A DNA stretch of 64,000 bases, taken from positions 310,001 through 374,000 of the forward strand of contig NZ_OY829290.1 in NCBI RefSeq assembly GCF_963691685.1, written 5' to 3'. Below are positions 34,884-42,722 of the stretch, piece by piece. The translations under genes and the position numbers were made by a program. Below the pieces are notes generated by a model that was not told the origin of the DNA, did not search any database, and saw only the letters and a list, made by a program, of their open reading frames with translations. The number at the start of each line of letters is the position of its first letter. The first letter of the stretch is position 1. The stretch is from Thalassovita sp. GTDB lineage: Bacteria > Pseudomonadota > Alphaproteobacteria > Rhodobacterales > Rhodobacteraceae.

Positions 34884-36752
34884 ATGAGCCTACATATAAC
34901 CAACATCAACATTCGGAATTTCCGCTCAGTGCGGAACCTGTCATTTAATCCGGGTAAGCTGGCCGTTCTGGTAGGCAAGAACGACTCAGGCAAGTCGAAC
35001 GTCCTCAGAGCACTAAACCTATTCTTCAATGGCCGGACCATGCCAGACGAATATCTCGACTTCGAGGTCGATCACAACGTGTTCAACCACCCGAACCGGC
35101 GCGCCAAGGAAATATCTATCAAGCTAGAATTCAAGATGCCCGAGTCATATCGGGCTACGAACGGTGACTTCGTTGTTTGGGAGCGCCGATGGCGATCTCA
35201 GGGGTTAGTTCATGACGAATATTCTGGGCGGCGGCGCGTAGCTGGCCCACGTGGTGGGGCCAATGTCGAAACGGTGGAGATCCCCAGCCAATCCAACGCT
35301 CATGCGCTGCTACGGAACATCAATTTCGTCTATGTCCCCGCAATTAAGGACCTAGAATACTTCTCGGAGCTCCGGGCCAGCATCTACGACATCATTGCCG
35401 AGGTGGCCGACCGAGAGTTCCGAAATTCAAGTCGAGACTTCGAACACTCGATATCCCGCCAGTTGGAAGACCTGACGAACCAGATTACGGCATCCCTGGG
35501 CTTCAGGTCTCGCTTGGCATTGCCCAAGGACCTAAGCCACATTTTCGAGAGCCTCGATTTCCTAAGCGAAAGTCAGGATATTTCGCTTGACGCACGGGGC
35601 GATGGGATCAAAGCCAGACATATCCCGCTGATCCTTAAATTCATGGCAGATAAGAAGCGTAGCCTACAGGTGCGAGGGGCTCAGCCGCACACGTTCATCT
35701 GGGGATACGAAGAGCCTGAAAACAATCTAGAACTATCAAGTTGCGTTGAACTCGCGGATCAGTTTTGGGGTTTCGTTGACCACGGTGTCTCCCAAATATT
35801 CCTGACCACACATTCTCCAGTTTTCTATAACTTGCACCGTAAGCAGGAGAAGGGCGAGAACAGAATATCCTGTCACCACATCTTCCGAGAGGTGGATGAC
35901 GAAGGCACCAAGCAGCTCACTGAACTCGGGGACCTTGATGATCGGATGGGGACCACGGCGCTATTCGCACCTCTGGTGACGAAGCTGGAAGATAGGGTAA
36001 GACGCCAGGAGAAGGCCCGTGCTGAGGTGGAACGTCTTGGCCAAGCCAACCGTCGAAAAATCTTTGTAGAGGGCGATTCAGACAAACTCATCCTAGAGAA
36101 GGCTCTGCGCGTGTTTGCGACTGAAAAGGCTGCGGAGATAGATGTGGAGACCAAAGTCGGGGCTGGCATCAATTATGTGATCGACATGCTTCAATCATGG
36201 CGCAGTCGCGCCAAACACCATCGAGAGTTGCCGAAGGCAGCAGGATTGCTGGACCTCGACCCAGAGGCAAAGGACGCGCTCAAGGACTGGAATGCTGTCC
36301 CTGATAATATTAGGTCAGCGAAGTGTTTCAAGCTGCCGACGCCGCCGCATCTGCATCCAGTTCTGCGAGCTGGGTTCCGGGTGCCTGTAGTTCTTGAGTG
36401 CCTATATGACCGCGAGGCGTGGGAGTGGGCCAGTGGTCGCGGGCATCTCAAGGCTAGGAATCTTATAGGGGTGATTTCGACCGAGCTTAATAATCAGATA
36501 GTTAATGCCGAGACCACGTTGGATGCGCACCTACACGAGGACTGGGCAATTTTTGTAAAGAAAGAATTCGATCAGGAGGGCAAAGGGCCGATGGCTAGGC
36601 ACTATGCGAATAAGTCAGATGACGATTTCCGCGCCCGTATGCCGTTCTTGGGAACTCTAATCACCGAGATTGTCGACTATTTGTTTCCAGAAGGAGAGGA
36701 GCGGCCAGAAATAGTTGATGGGCCTGACCAGCCCGAAGATGGTGTTGGGTAA
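34884..36752 (+). CDS. OLD-family ATPase/TOPRIM nuclease
   Basis: 622 residues. The ABC-type ATPase has Walker A GKNDSGKS (31-38), a signature-like ARGDGIKARHIPLIL (about 237-251), Walker B WGYEEPENN (273-281) and LTTHSP (308-312). A C-terminal TOPRIM domain has KIFVEGDSDK (392-401) and the DLD pair near 457-459. This is the OLD (overcoming lysogenization defect) architecture, known for anti-phage nucleases. No UvrD-like helicase is adjacent, so it is a stand-alone type and not a Gabija pair. The ATG at 34884 gives the family start (MSLHITNINIRNFRS) but lacks a good ribosome binding site; a TTG at 34821 is an alternative. Confidence 0.85.
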   Translation: MSLHITNINIRNFRSVRNLSFNPGKLAVLVGKNDSGKSNVLRALNLFFNGRTMPDEYLDFEVDHNVFNHPNRRAKEISIKLEFKMPESYRATNGDFVVWERRWRSQGLVHDEYSGRRRVAGPRGGANVETVEIPSQSNAHALLRNINFVYVPAIKDLEYFSELRASIYDIIAEVADREFRNSSRDFEHSISRQLEDLTNQITASLGFRSRLALPKDLSHIFESLDFLSESQDISLDARGDGIKARHIPLILKFMADKKRSLQVRGAQPHTFIWGYEEPENNLELSSCVELADQFWGFVDHGVSQIFLTTHSPVFYNLHRKQEKGENRISCHHIFREVDDEGTKQLTELGDLDDRMGTTALFAPLVTKLEDRVRRQEKARAEVERLGQANRRKIFVEGDSDKLILEKALRVFATEKAAEIDVETKVGAGINYVIDMLQSWRSRAKHHRELPKAAGLLDLDPEAKDALKDWNAVPDNIRSAKCFKLPTPPHLHPVLRAGFRVPVVLECLYDREAWEWASGRGHLKARNLIGVISTELNNQIVNAETTLDAHLHEDWAIFVKKEFDQEGKGPMARHYANKSDDDFRARMPFLGTLITEIVDYLFPEGEERPEIVDGPDQPEDGVG

Positions 36753-37142
36753 TGAGCTTGCCCGGTTTCAGACGTCCCCCAGCCCCAAATGCTTCAGTCA
36801 CGTTCAGTAGTGTCGGGCTGGTCTCATTTGCCTGTCACATTTTCAGACACAACCGGCGGGCATGGAACAGCTAGGCGACCCAAGTTGACGGATGGACCGG
36901 ATGCTTCAAGGGAACGTCACCCACAGACCAGTTTCAAAAATCATGTCGCCGATTAGCGGAGACCTATTACTAGGTTGCGATCTGAGTTCTCCCCCCATGC
37001 CCCCTTCTATCCTGCTTGACCGCACGGGGGCGTTTTTGGGTGGTGTGAGCAAGCTATACAGTGACATCAATGTCATTCATGCTGGGAATGGGGGAAAGGG
37101 CGGAGGCGTTGTGTGACGCAGATACGGCTCTGTGCGCGCCGC
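36753..37142. other. Gene-free region between OLD gene and recombinase
   Basis: No convincing gene; a 74-residue frame at 36892 lacks support. One perfect palindrome, TGACAT-CA-ATGTCA, lies at 37062-37075 and could be an operator. Confidence 0.4.
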
Positions 37143-37712
37143 CTAACCAGATTCTTCCTGAGCCGCATTCAGTATCCGATAGACCGACGCTCGTCCGATC
37201 TCTAACCGCCGCGCGATCTCTGTGGGGGACACACCCTCGGCCTTGAGTGCAACCACCTCAGCAGCTTTGGCGCGGGCCGTCGGGGCGCGGCCTTTGTACT
37301 TGCCCAGCGCCTTGGCCTTGGCGATGCCCTCCCGTTGCCGCTCAAGCATGATGGACCGCTCAAACTCAGCGACACTCCCAAGCAGGTTGATCATCAGTTT
37401 CCCTGTGGCAGTGGATGTGTCGAGGTTCAGGTCAAGGACCGACAGGGCCACACCCTTGGCCTCCAGAGCCTGTCTGACGTCCATCAGGTGGGCCATAGAG
37501 CGCGCCAGACGGTCCAGCTTGGTGACAACCAGCGTGTCACCCTCCCTGACGTAGCTCAGGGCCTCCTCCAGCCTTTCACGCTGTCTTAGGTCCACTGAGG
37601 AGACCTGCTCTTCGAAGATCCGCTCACATCCGGCGGCTTTGAGGTCTCTGATCTGCGCCTCAAGCCCAGCGCATTGATCAACGGTCGAGGTTCTGGCGTA
37701 TCCGATCTTCAT
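37143..37712 (-). CDS. Serine recombinase (resolvase/invertase family)
   Basis: 189 residues from MKIGYARTSTVDQ. The catalytic serine is S9 in YARTS. The core contains LVVTKLDRLARS and LNLDTSTATGKLMINLLGSVAEFER, and a C-terminal helix-turn-helix (GVSPTEIARRLEIGRASVYRIL) binds DNA. Size fits the small resolvase/invertase group. An ATG four codons earlier (37724) is equally open. It could resolve dimers or invert a segment of the element. Possible recombination-site repeats lie just upstream at 37749-37813. Confidence 0.93.
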   Translation of the reverse strand: MKIGYARTSTVDQCAGLEAQIRDLKAAGCERIFEEQVSSVDLRQRERLEEALSYVREGDTLVVTKLDRLARSMAHLMDVRQALEAKGVALSVLDLNLDTSTATGKLMINLLGSVAEFERSIMLERQREGIAKAKALGKYKGRAPTARAKAAEVVALKAEGVSPTEIARRLEIGRASVYRILNAAQEESG

Positions 37713-37748
37713 GGTGTCCCACATGGCTCTTAGTGTTTGTGAGGAATG

Positions 37749-37813
37749 TGTCTCACAGGCTGATTGGGACGTGTATGAGTCACTTTGACTCAGGCGCTGG
37801 GCTGTCTCACAGG
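37749..37813. repeat. Repeats upstream of the recombinase, possible res site
   Basis: TGTCTCACAGG occurs twice (37749-37759, 37803-37813) on either side of a perfect dyad GAGTCA-CTT-TGACTC (37777-37791). The position just before the recombinase gene suits a resolution site and autoregulation, but the spacing has not been matched to a known res. Confidence 0.4.
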
Positions 37814-38324
37814 GCCACGGTCTAGTGAGGACAATGGACCTTCATTCGAGGTGAAGCGACATCCGCAGTAGGCCTCCTCCCACATCAGGTAGGTACTCTC
37901 CCCATTTAGGCCTCTGAGGTCTTCTGTGTGTCACCACTTGGTCTCAGAGAGTTCGGAATGGGGACGGAATAACTCCCCGTATACGGATAACAGTCCTTGG
38001 CGAAGACGATGACGAAGAAACAGAGAGGCCTCTCCCAGATGTAGACCCCCACTCACTTGGAGTGTTGAGGCGTCCATCTGGGGGAGCGGAACGCGTGCCC
38101 CTGTTTTTGTCTTTTAGAGGTTGGCCGGTGTTACGTTCCCTTCGTTGGCTGCTTGGGAGGTGAGACTTCTTCTGACAACTTTCGCCTATTGTTTCTTCGA
38201 CAGCGACGCTAGGGCGAGAACTGAAGGGTTGTTTGGGCCTCAAGCGCCCAGCTGAGGGGCCCCGTCTTCCTACCGGCTGAAGCGCCCCAGAGGCTCTCAG
38301 CGTTTCTCTCTGGGGCTCTCTCAG
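37814..38324. other. Gene-free region with nested hairpins
   Basis: A two-part dyad occurs: outer CCCAGATG/CATCTGGG (38034-38041, 38075-38082) enclosing CACTC/GAGTG (38050-38064). Another stem, GCCCCAGAG/CTCTGGGGC (38284-38292, 38308-38316), lies just beyond the stop of the Bro-N gene and may terminate it. No gene recognised. Confidence 0.4.
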
Positions 38325-39053
38325 TTAAGCGGGAAGGGCTGCGCCTTGCGAGTCCTTAAGGAGACCAATTTGTACGGCTGCTCGGTCGAGGAGATCACGA
38401 GGGTACAGGTTGACCTTCGTAGGTACCTTGAAGCCATCGAGCAAGAAAACCCGTTCCTGCTTCTTAAGGACAATCCCTTCGTTCTTGGCCATACGGCTAG
38501 CGAGGCTCGTTAGACGACTGCGCTGACGCGGTGCCAGGTAGAAGCGGTTCAGTTCGCAGTAGCCCTGTAGCGAGTAGGTCTCGCGGGCTTTGCGCATGGA
38601 TCGGTTCTCGGCGTGAAGACGTTCGACCTTCCGAGCTTGGGCCTCCATTGCCCGCATGATGAGTTCATCTTCGTCCTCCTCGCCTGTGGCGACCAGTTCT
38701 TCTCCAGCGACATAACTGCCATCTTTGCGGATCGCAGGGAGGACCACAGAGGTCACCCAGTGCTTGAAGGCCCGTGCTTCGGGTTTGCGGGAGGCGAGGA
38801 TGAGTTCGTACAGACCCGCTTCGTTCACGCATTTCATGCCACGGTTAGGGAAGCTAACGTCCGTTGAACGGAGGTTGGACTTCAACATGTGGGCCGTGTT
38901 GGCGTGGTTGCAGGAGTCGATCAGGATCTGACTTGGGTTCTCGAGGCCGAGAACATCACAGACATCTTTGGCGGGGAACCAAGGCTCACCATCGATCTCG
39001 ATGACGCGGATGTCGTTGTTGCAGAAGTCGTACAGGGACAAGGTGTGGTTCAT
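38325..39053 (-). CDS. Bro-N domain antirepressor-type protein
   Basis: 242 residues. The N-terminal Bro-N domain (about 5-110) has IRVIEIDGEPWFPAKDVCDVLGLENPSQ (broken), NEAGLYELILASRKPEARAFKHWV and VLPAIRKDGSY, all typical of phage antirepressors. The middle has a charged coiled-coil-like part (about 130-165) and a distinct C-terminal domain. GAAAGGAAA precedes the ATG. Antirepressors help induce prophages; here it marks the island as phage-related. Confidence 0.85.
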   Translation of the reverse strand: MNHTLSLYDFCNNDIRVIEIDGEPWFPAKDVCDVLGLENPSQILIDSCNHANTAHMLKSNLRSTDVSFPNRGMKCVNEAGLYELILASRKPEARAFKHWVTSVVLPAIRKDGSYVAGEELVATGEEDEDELIMRAMEAQARKVERLHAENRSMRKARETYSLQGYCELNRFYLAPRQRSRLTSLASRMAKNEGIVLKKQERVFLLDGFKVPTKVNLYPRDLLDRAAVQIGLLKDSQGAALPA

Positions 39054-39327
39054 GGGATTTTCCTTTCAGGGGAGAGTTTAGCGGCCAATCCGGTTCGTCC
39101 GGTGGCGCATTACCTGCGCTCGCTGGTGGCCCCCTCCAGGGGGGGGGGGCGAGGTGGTGTTAGAAGAAGTTGAGAATAACCACTGGCGTGGGTTCTTCGG
39201 TTAACGTGAGAGGCCCCAGCATGGGGGGCTCTCCAATTGTAAAGACACTCATACAGAGCCGTTAGGTCCGCTAAGGTATGTTGGCCCCTAAACGAGCCTA
39301 ACGGCCCATTCCTGGGGCACCCCGCGT
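39054..39327. other. Gene-free region with a G tract and an inverted repeat
   Basis: A run of eleven G lies at 39139-39149, about 86 bases before the Bro-N gene. GCCGTTAGG (39258-39266) and CCTAACGGC (39297-39305) form a perfect 9-bp inverted repeat. A GAGAG...CTCTC hairpin with C/G inner pairs lies at about 39208-39233. These may be regulatory or replication-related. Confidence 0.4.
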
Positions 39328-39591
39328 CTAAGAGAACGCACGATAGCGCGTACGTCTCACAGGGACGCGGTCCCGCTCCTTAATGGTGAACTCTGAATAG
39401 TGGCTGATGGGGGCGGGGGAGAACACTGGGGTCTCACCTCTGACGACAACCACACGGTCTTCTGCGGTCGCCAATCCCTCGGAGATCAAGCGACGGCATA
39501 GATCACCGATGGGAGCCTTGCTTTTGACGGTCAGGCCTCTGGCCGTGGCCACATTGGGGCCGCTCAGTTCAACGACAATCTCTTCACGCAT
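39328..39591 (-). CDS. Small unknown protein in the island, coupled to upstream gene
   Basis: 87 residues starting MREEIVVELSGPNVATARG. It has an alternating beta-rich composition and a basic end (VPVRRTRYRAFS). The ATG lies 8 bases inside the end of the upstream 39584-39877 gene, indicating translational coupling. No family recognised; the compact organisation is phage-like. Confidence 0.6.
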   Translation of the reverse strand: MREEIVVELSGPNVATARGLTVKSKAPIGDLCRRLISEGLATAEDRVVVVRGETPVFSPAPISHYSEFTIKERDRVPVRRTRYRAFS

Positions 39592-39877
39592 TGCGGTTCA
39601 TCCGGTGGTGCTTGATGCGGGCGAGGAGGGCTTCGCGTTCCTCCTTGGGTATGTCGGCATAACGCAGCACGGTTTCCTCCAGCGCGGCGGCGTACTGATT
39701 GACCTTGTGTTGGTCGGCTTGTTCCTGATGAGCGACACGCTTGCGCAGGTCTTCCGTCTCCTTGGTCAGGGCATCCAGGTGGCGGCGTCGGACACTGACG
39801 AAGGGCGAGGGAATAGAGACAAGCGAGACGACGATGAAAGCGATGATGAGGAGCGGGGCAAGGAAGAGGGGGTCCAT
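39584..39877 (-). CDS. Small membrane-anchored coiled-coil protein
   Basis: 97 residues. One N-terminal transmembrane segment (about 5-25; FLAPLLIIAFIVVSLVSI) is followed by a basic RRR stop and a charged helical region (33-90) likely to be coiled coil. The shape recalls small phage inner-membrane proteins, but no lysis gene family can be assigned. AAGGA lies 7 bases before the ATG. First of an overlapping pair. Confidence 0.6.
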   Translation of the reverse strand: MDPLFLAPLLIIAFIVVSLVSIPSPFVSVRRRHLDALTKETEDLRKRVAHQEQADQHKVNQYAAALEETVLRYADIPKEEREALLARIKHHRMNRNA

Positions 39878-40261
39878 TGGGAGATCCTTTCGTGAAAATA
39901 GATACAGTTAGTCGTTTACGCACAGAAAATCGGAGGACCCCCTCAGGACCAACAAACGCTGGGTCTTAAGGAGGATCATGTAGATAGAGGAAACATTGGG
40001 TAGGGAGGGGTATATACCCCCCATCCCAGACCCCAAGGAGGGGTCATTCCGAAGAACCCTAGGGACCGTCTACAGACCGTCTATATACTGTCGTACTGAA
40101 AGTCGTTGTGACAGTCGTATTGATTGTCGGAATGTGGGCTTCGCCCCTCGGGTACGCACATTTAATCTAGGATGGGTGAAGGAGTATTCGGATGATCGCT
40201 AGATAGGGCTCATGTTGCGGGCCCCTTCAACAGACTTTAGGGCGGCGGGTTGCCCTAAAGT
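39878..40261. other. Gene-free region with a palindrome and phased repeats
   Basis: It contains the perfect palindrome GGGGTATATACCCC (40007-40020), the repeats at 40064-40136, and ACTTTAGGG/CCCTAAAGT (40234-40242, 40253-40261), a 9-bp stem into whose right arm the IS66 element inserted. No gene recognised. It could be the promoter or replication-control region of the leftward phage-like genes. Confidence 0.45.
40064..40136. repeat. Phased short tandem repeats (11-bp and 12-bp)
   Basis: GACCGTCTA occurs at 40064 and 40075 (11 bases apart). Then GTCGT or GTCGG starts at 40090, 40102, 40114 and 40126, exactly 12 bases apart. The units read approximately TGTCGTACTGAA, AGTCGTTGTGAC, AGTCGTATTGAT and TGTCGGAATGTG. 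This resembles iterons or a cooperative operator array. Confidence 0.6.
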
Positions 40262-40277
40262 GTAAGCGGTGCGCCGA

Positions 40278-41801
40278 TCACACGGTTTTAGCGTAGTTCC
40301 AAGGCAGCAGTTCATTGATGTGGGTTTGCTTGTGCCCGCCAGCAATGGCTGTGAGTACGCCGCACAGATATGCGTGTGGCTCGATACCGTTGAGTTTGCA
40401 GGTCTCGATCAGTGACGCGATGGCGGCCCAGTTCTGTGCGCCAGCGTCGTGCCCGGCGAAGAGCGCGTTTTTGCGGTTTAGAGCAATGGGTCGGATGGTG
40501 CGTTCGACGGAGTTGTTGTCGAGTTCGATGCGACCATCGTCGAGGAACAGGATTAGCCCATCCCAGTATTTTGCGATGTATTTCAGGGCCTCTCCAGTTG
40601 GGGATTTGGACGAGACACGGGCACGACCTTGGGCAAGCCAAAGCTCGAGGGTGTCGATGATAGGTTTTGAGCGCTCCTGCCGTGCAGCATTGCGTTGGTC
40701 TGCGGTTAGGCCACGCAGGTCTTTTTCGATGCGATAGAGCGCCTGAATGTGCGCCAAACCCTCCTGCGCGATCGGGGCAATGCTGGACTGGGTAACATCA
40801 TGCAAGTTGCGGCGTGCATGGGCCCAACAATAGGCCAGCCTCACATCCTGTGCGGGCCGTTTGAGCAAGCGGTTGTAGCCAGCATAGCCATCCACCTGCA
40901 GGGTGCCGCTGAAGCCTTTCAAGATATTGTCTGCATGCTGGCCGGATCGCCCTGGCGCATAGGTGAAGGCCACACCGGGCGGATCATCACCGCCCCATGG
41001 GCGATCATCACGGGCCAGCGCCCAGAAGTATCCGGTTTTGGTCTTTTTCCGCCCTGGGGCCAGAACCGGTGCCGGTGTCTCGTCCATGAACAGCTTGGTT
41101 GAGCGCTTCAGATCGGCCATCAGCGCCTCATAGACCGGGGCCAACTCGAATGCCGATTTGCCCACCCAAGCGGCCAAGGTCGAGCGATCCAGATCGATGC
41201 CCTGGCGACTGTAGATTTGCGCCTGTCGATAAAGCGGCAGGTGGTCCGCGTATTTGGAGACCAGAACATGCGCCAAAGTGGCTTCGGTCGGCATGCCGCT
41301 TGCAATGATGTGTGGTGGTGCTGGGGCCTGAGTGATCCCGTCCTCGCAGGATCGGCAGGCGTATTTGGGGCGACGGGTGACGATAACGCGGAACTGTGCA
41401 GGGATGATGTCCAAACGTTCGCTCACATCCTCACCTATGACATGACGCGCGGTTCCGCAGGCGCAGGAGAGATCAGGTTCAATGACCACCTCTACCCGTT
41501 CCAGATGCTTGGGCAGCGATCCACGGTTTGTCTGGCGCGGCTTTGCTGGCCGCACCGGCGCGGTGCGTTCGTCTGCGTCAATCTCGGCTTCGACCTGCGC
41601 GATGGCCGTCTCGATATCTTCGAGTTCCAACTCATATTGGGCGGGGTCAATCTTCTCGGATTTGGACCCAAACAGCGCCTTCTTGAAGGACGCGACCAGG
41701 GCTTCAAGTCGCGCATTCTGATCCTGTTGCGCACGGATGATCGCCTTCAACTCGGCAATGTCGTTGGGCAGGTCATCAGGGGCACGCATGCCCAGTTCCA
41801 T
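40278..41801 (-). CDS. tnpC: IS66 transposase TnpC
   Basis: 507 residues. The DDE residues are D240 (FMDETP), D304 (QVDGYAGYN) and E433 (DNNSVERTIRP). A coiled N-terminal region with the KALFGSKSEK motif and a zinc-binding CACG/CRSC pair (about 113-152) are typical. The extreme N-terminus is uncertain: ATG at 41801 or 41789. It catalyses the cutting and joining steps of transposition. Confidence 0.95.
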   Translation of the reverse strand: MELGMRAPDDLPNDIAELKAIIRAQQDQNARLEALVASFKKALFGSKSEKIDPAQYELELEDIETAIAQVEAEIDADERTAPVRPAKPRQTNRGSLPKHLERVEVVIEPDLSCACGTARHVIGEDVSERLDIIPAQFRVIVTRRPKYACRSCEDGITQAPAPPHIIASGMPTEATLAHVLVSKYADHLPLYRQAQIYSRQGIDLDRSTLAAWVGKSAFELAPVYEALMADLKRSTKLFMDETPAPVLAPGRKKTKTGYFWALARDDRPWGGDDPPGVAFTYAPGRSGQHADNILKGFSGTLQVDGYAGYNRLLKRPAQDVRLAYCWAHARRNLHDVTQSSIAPIAQEGLAHIQALYRIEKDLRGLTADQRNAARQERSKPIIDTLELWLAQGRARVSSKSPTGEALKYIAKYWDGLILFLDDGRIELDNNSVERTIRPIALNRKNALFAGHDAGAQNWAAIASLIETCKLNGIEPHAYLCGVLTAIAGGHKQTHINELLPWNYAKTV

Positions 41802-41844
41802 ACCAAAACAAGGGTGGAATGGCCCGCCCAAACGCCCCCGTGAG

Positions 41845-42198
41845 TCACTCCGCCGCAGCCGGAGCTGTCACCTCCAGGGGCTGCACGCGTCGCCAATCCA
41901 GACCTGCGAACAAAGCCTCAAACTGGGCTGGCTCCAGACGCATCACCCCGTTCTTAATCGCAGGCCATGTGAAACTGTTATCTTCCAGCCGCTTGTACGC
42001 CATCACCAATCCGCTGCCGTCCCAATAGATCAGCTTCAATCGATCTGCCCGCTTGGCACGGAAGACATAAACCGACCCATCAAACGGCTTCTGACGCAGG
42101 TGGCTCTGTACCAAGGCGGCCAGCCCATCATGACCTTTGCGGAAGTCCACAGGATCGCTGGCCACAAAAATCCGCACTTTATGGGATGGCATGATCAC
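41845..42198 (-). CDS. tnpB: IS66 accessory protein TnpB
   Basis: 117 residues of the IS66 Orf2 family, with VASDPVDFRKGHDGLAALV and VFRAKRADRLKLIYWDGSGL (conserved). It overlaps the end of tnpA by four bases (ATGA), giving coupled translation. Required for transposition in studied IS66 elements; mechanism poorly known. Confidence 0.95.
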   Translation of the reverse strand: MIMPSHKVRIFVASDPVDFRKGHDGLAALVQSHLRQKPFDGSVYVFRAKRADRLKLIYWDGSGLVMAYKRLEDNSFTWPAIKNGVMRLEPAQFEALFAGLDWRRVQPLEVTAPAAAE

Positions 42199-42596
42199 GT
42201 AGCCAAAGCCCGTGCGATCTCAACGACCCGCGCCGCTGGTGTCGCGGCGTCCAAACGAATGGTGACATCGCCTTGGATCACATCAAGCGTGCTGGTTGAT
42301 GCTGTTGGTAGGGGCGAAGCCACGGGCGCAGGCGTCTCCATCTCAACAGGAACGAAGTCCATGCCGTCCAAATTGGGCAGAACCAACTTGCCCTGCCGCG
42401 CCATCCGCCGCCAATCAGACACTGTGCTGGGGATCAGCTCATACCGCTTCGCAACCGCCTTGACCGTCTCGCCTTCGAGCAACGTCTCCGCCACAATCCG
42501 AGCCTTCAACTCCGGTGGCCAACTCCGCTTGCCATCCGCCCGACGCGGCACACTTGCCAGAAACTCACATATAGCTCCCATCGAGAAACTCCCCAC
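42195..42596 (-). CDS. tnpA: IS66 accessory protein TnpA
   Basis: 133 residues. A helix-turn-helix of the transposase-8 type (about 25-65; KARIVAETLLEGETVKAVAKRY and IPSTVSDWRR) binds DNA, and the C-terminal part is acidic/alanine-rich (VTIRLDAATPAARVVEIARAL). First gene of the IS66 operon, read inward from the right inverted repeat. Confidence 0.92.
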   Translation of the reverse strand: MGSFSMGAICEFLASVPRRADGKRSWPPELKARIVAETLLEGETVKAVAKRYELIPSTVSDWRRMARQGKLVLPNLDGMDFVPVEMETPAPVASPLPTASTSTLDVIQGDVTIRLDAATPAARVVEIARALAT

Positions 42597-42722
42597 AAAA
42601 CAAAGAAGCCTCTGAATCGCAGATCAGACGTCAGTTCGAAAGTGTGGGGGTGGCGCACCGCTTACCCTAAAGTCACATCCGCCGAATGCGTCTAAAGTGA
42701 TCTGTGAGGATGAGCCGCGCGC

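Larger units (their letters stand above)
40262..42665 (-). mobile_element. IS66-family insertion sequence, complete
   Basis: 2404 bp with terminal inverted repeats GTAAGCGGTGCGCC (40262-40275, inverted at 42652-42665). It is flanked by the 8-bp target duplication CCTAAAGT (40254-40261 and 42666-42673), the length usual for IS66. It encodes TnpA, TnpB and TnpC in order on the minus strand, all intact, so it is probably functional and recent. Confidence 0.95.

Noticed and set aside
34884..36752. Gabija (GajA) defence system
   Set aside because: The ATPase/TOPRIM layout fits, but no UvrD-like GajB helicase gene lies beside it.
37944..38243. 99-residue minus-strand gene between recombinase and Bro-N gene
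   Set aside because: No ribosome binding site, serine/arginine-rich shadow composition, and it crosses strong dyads.
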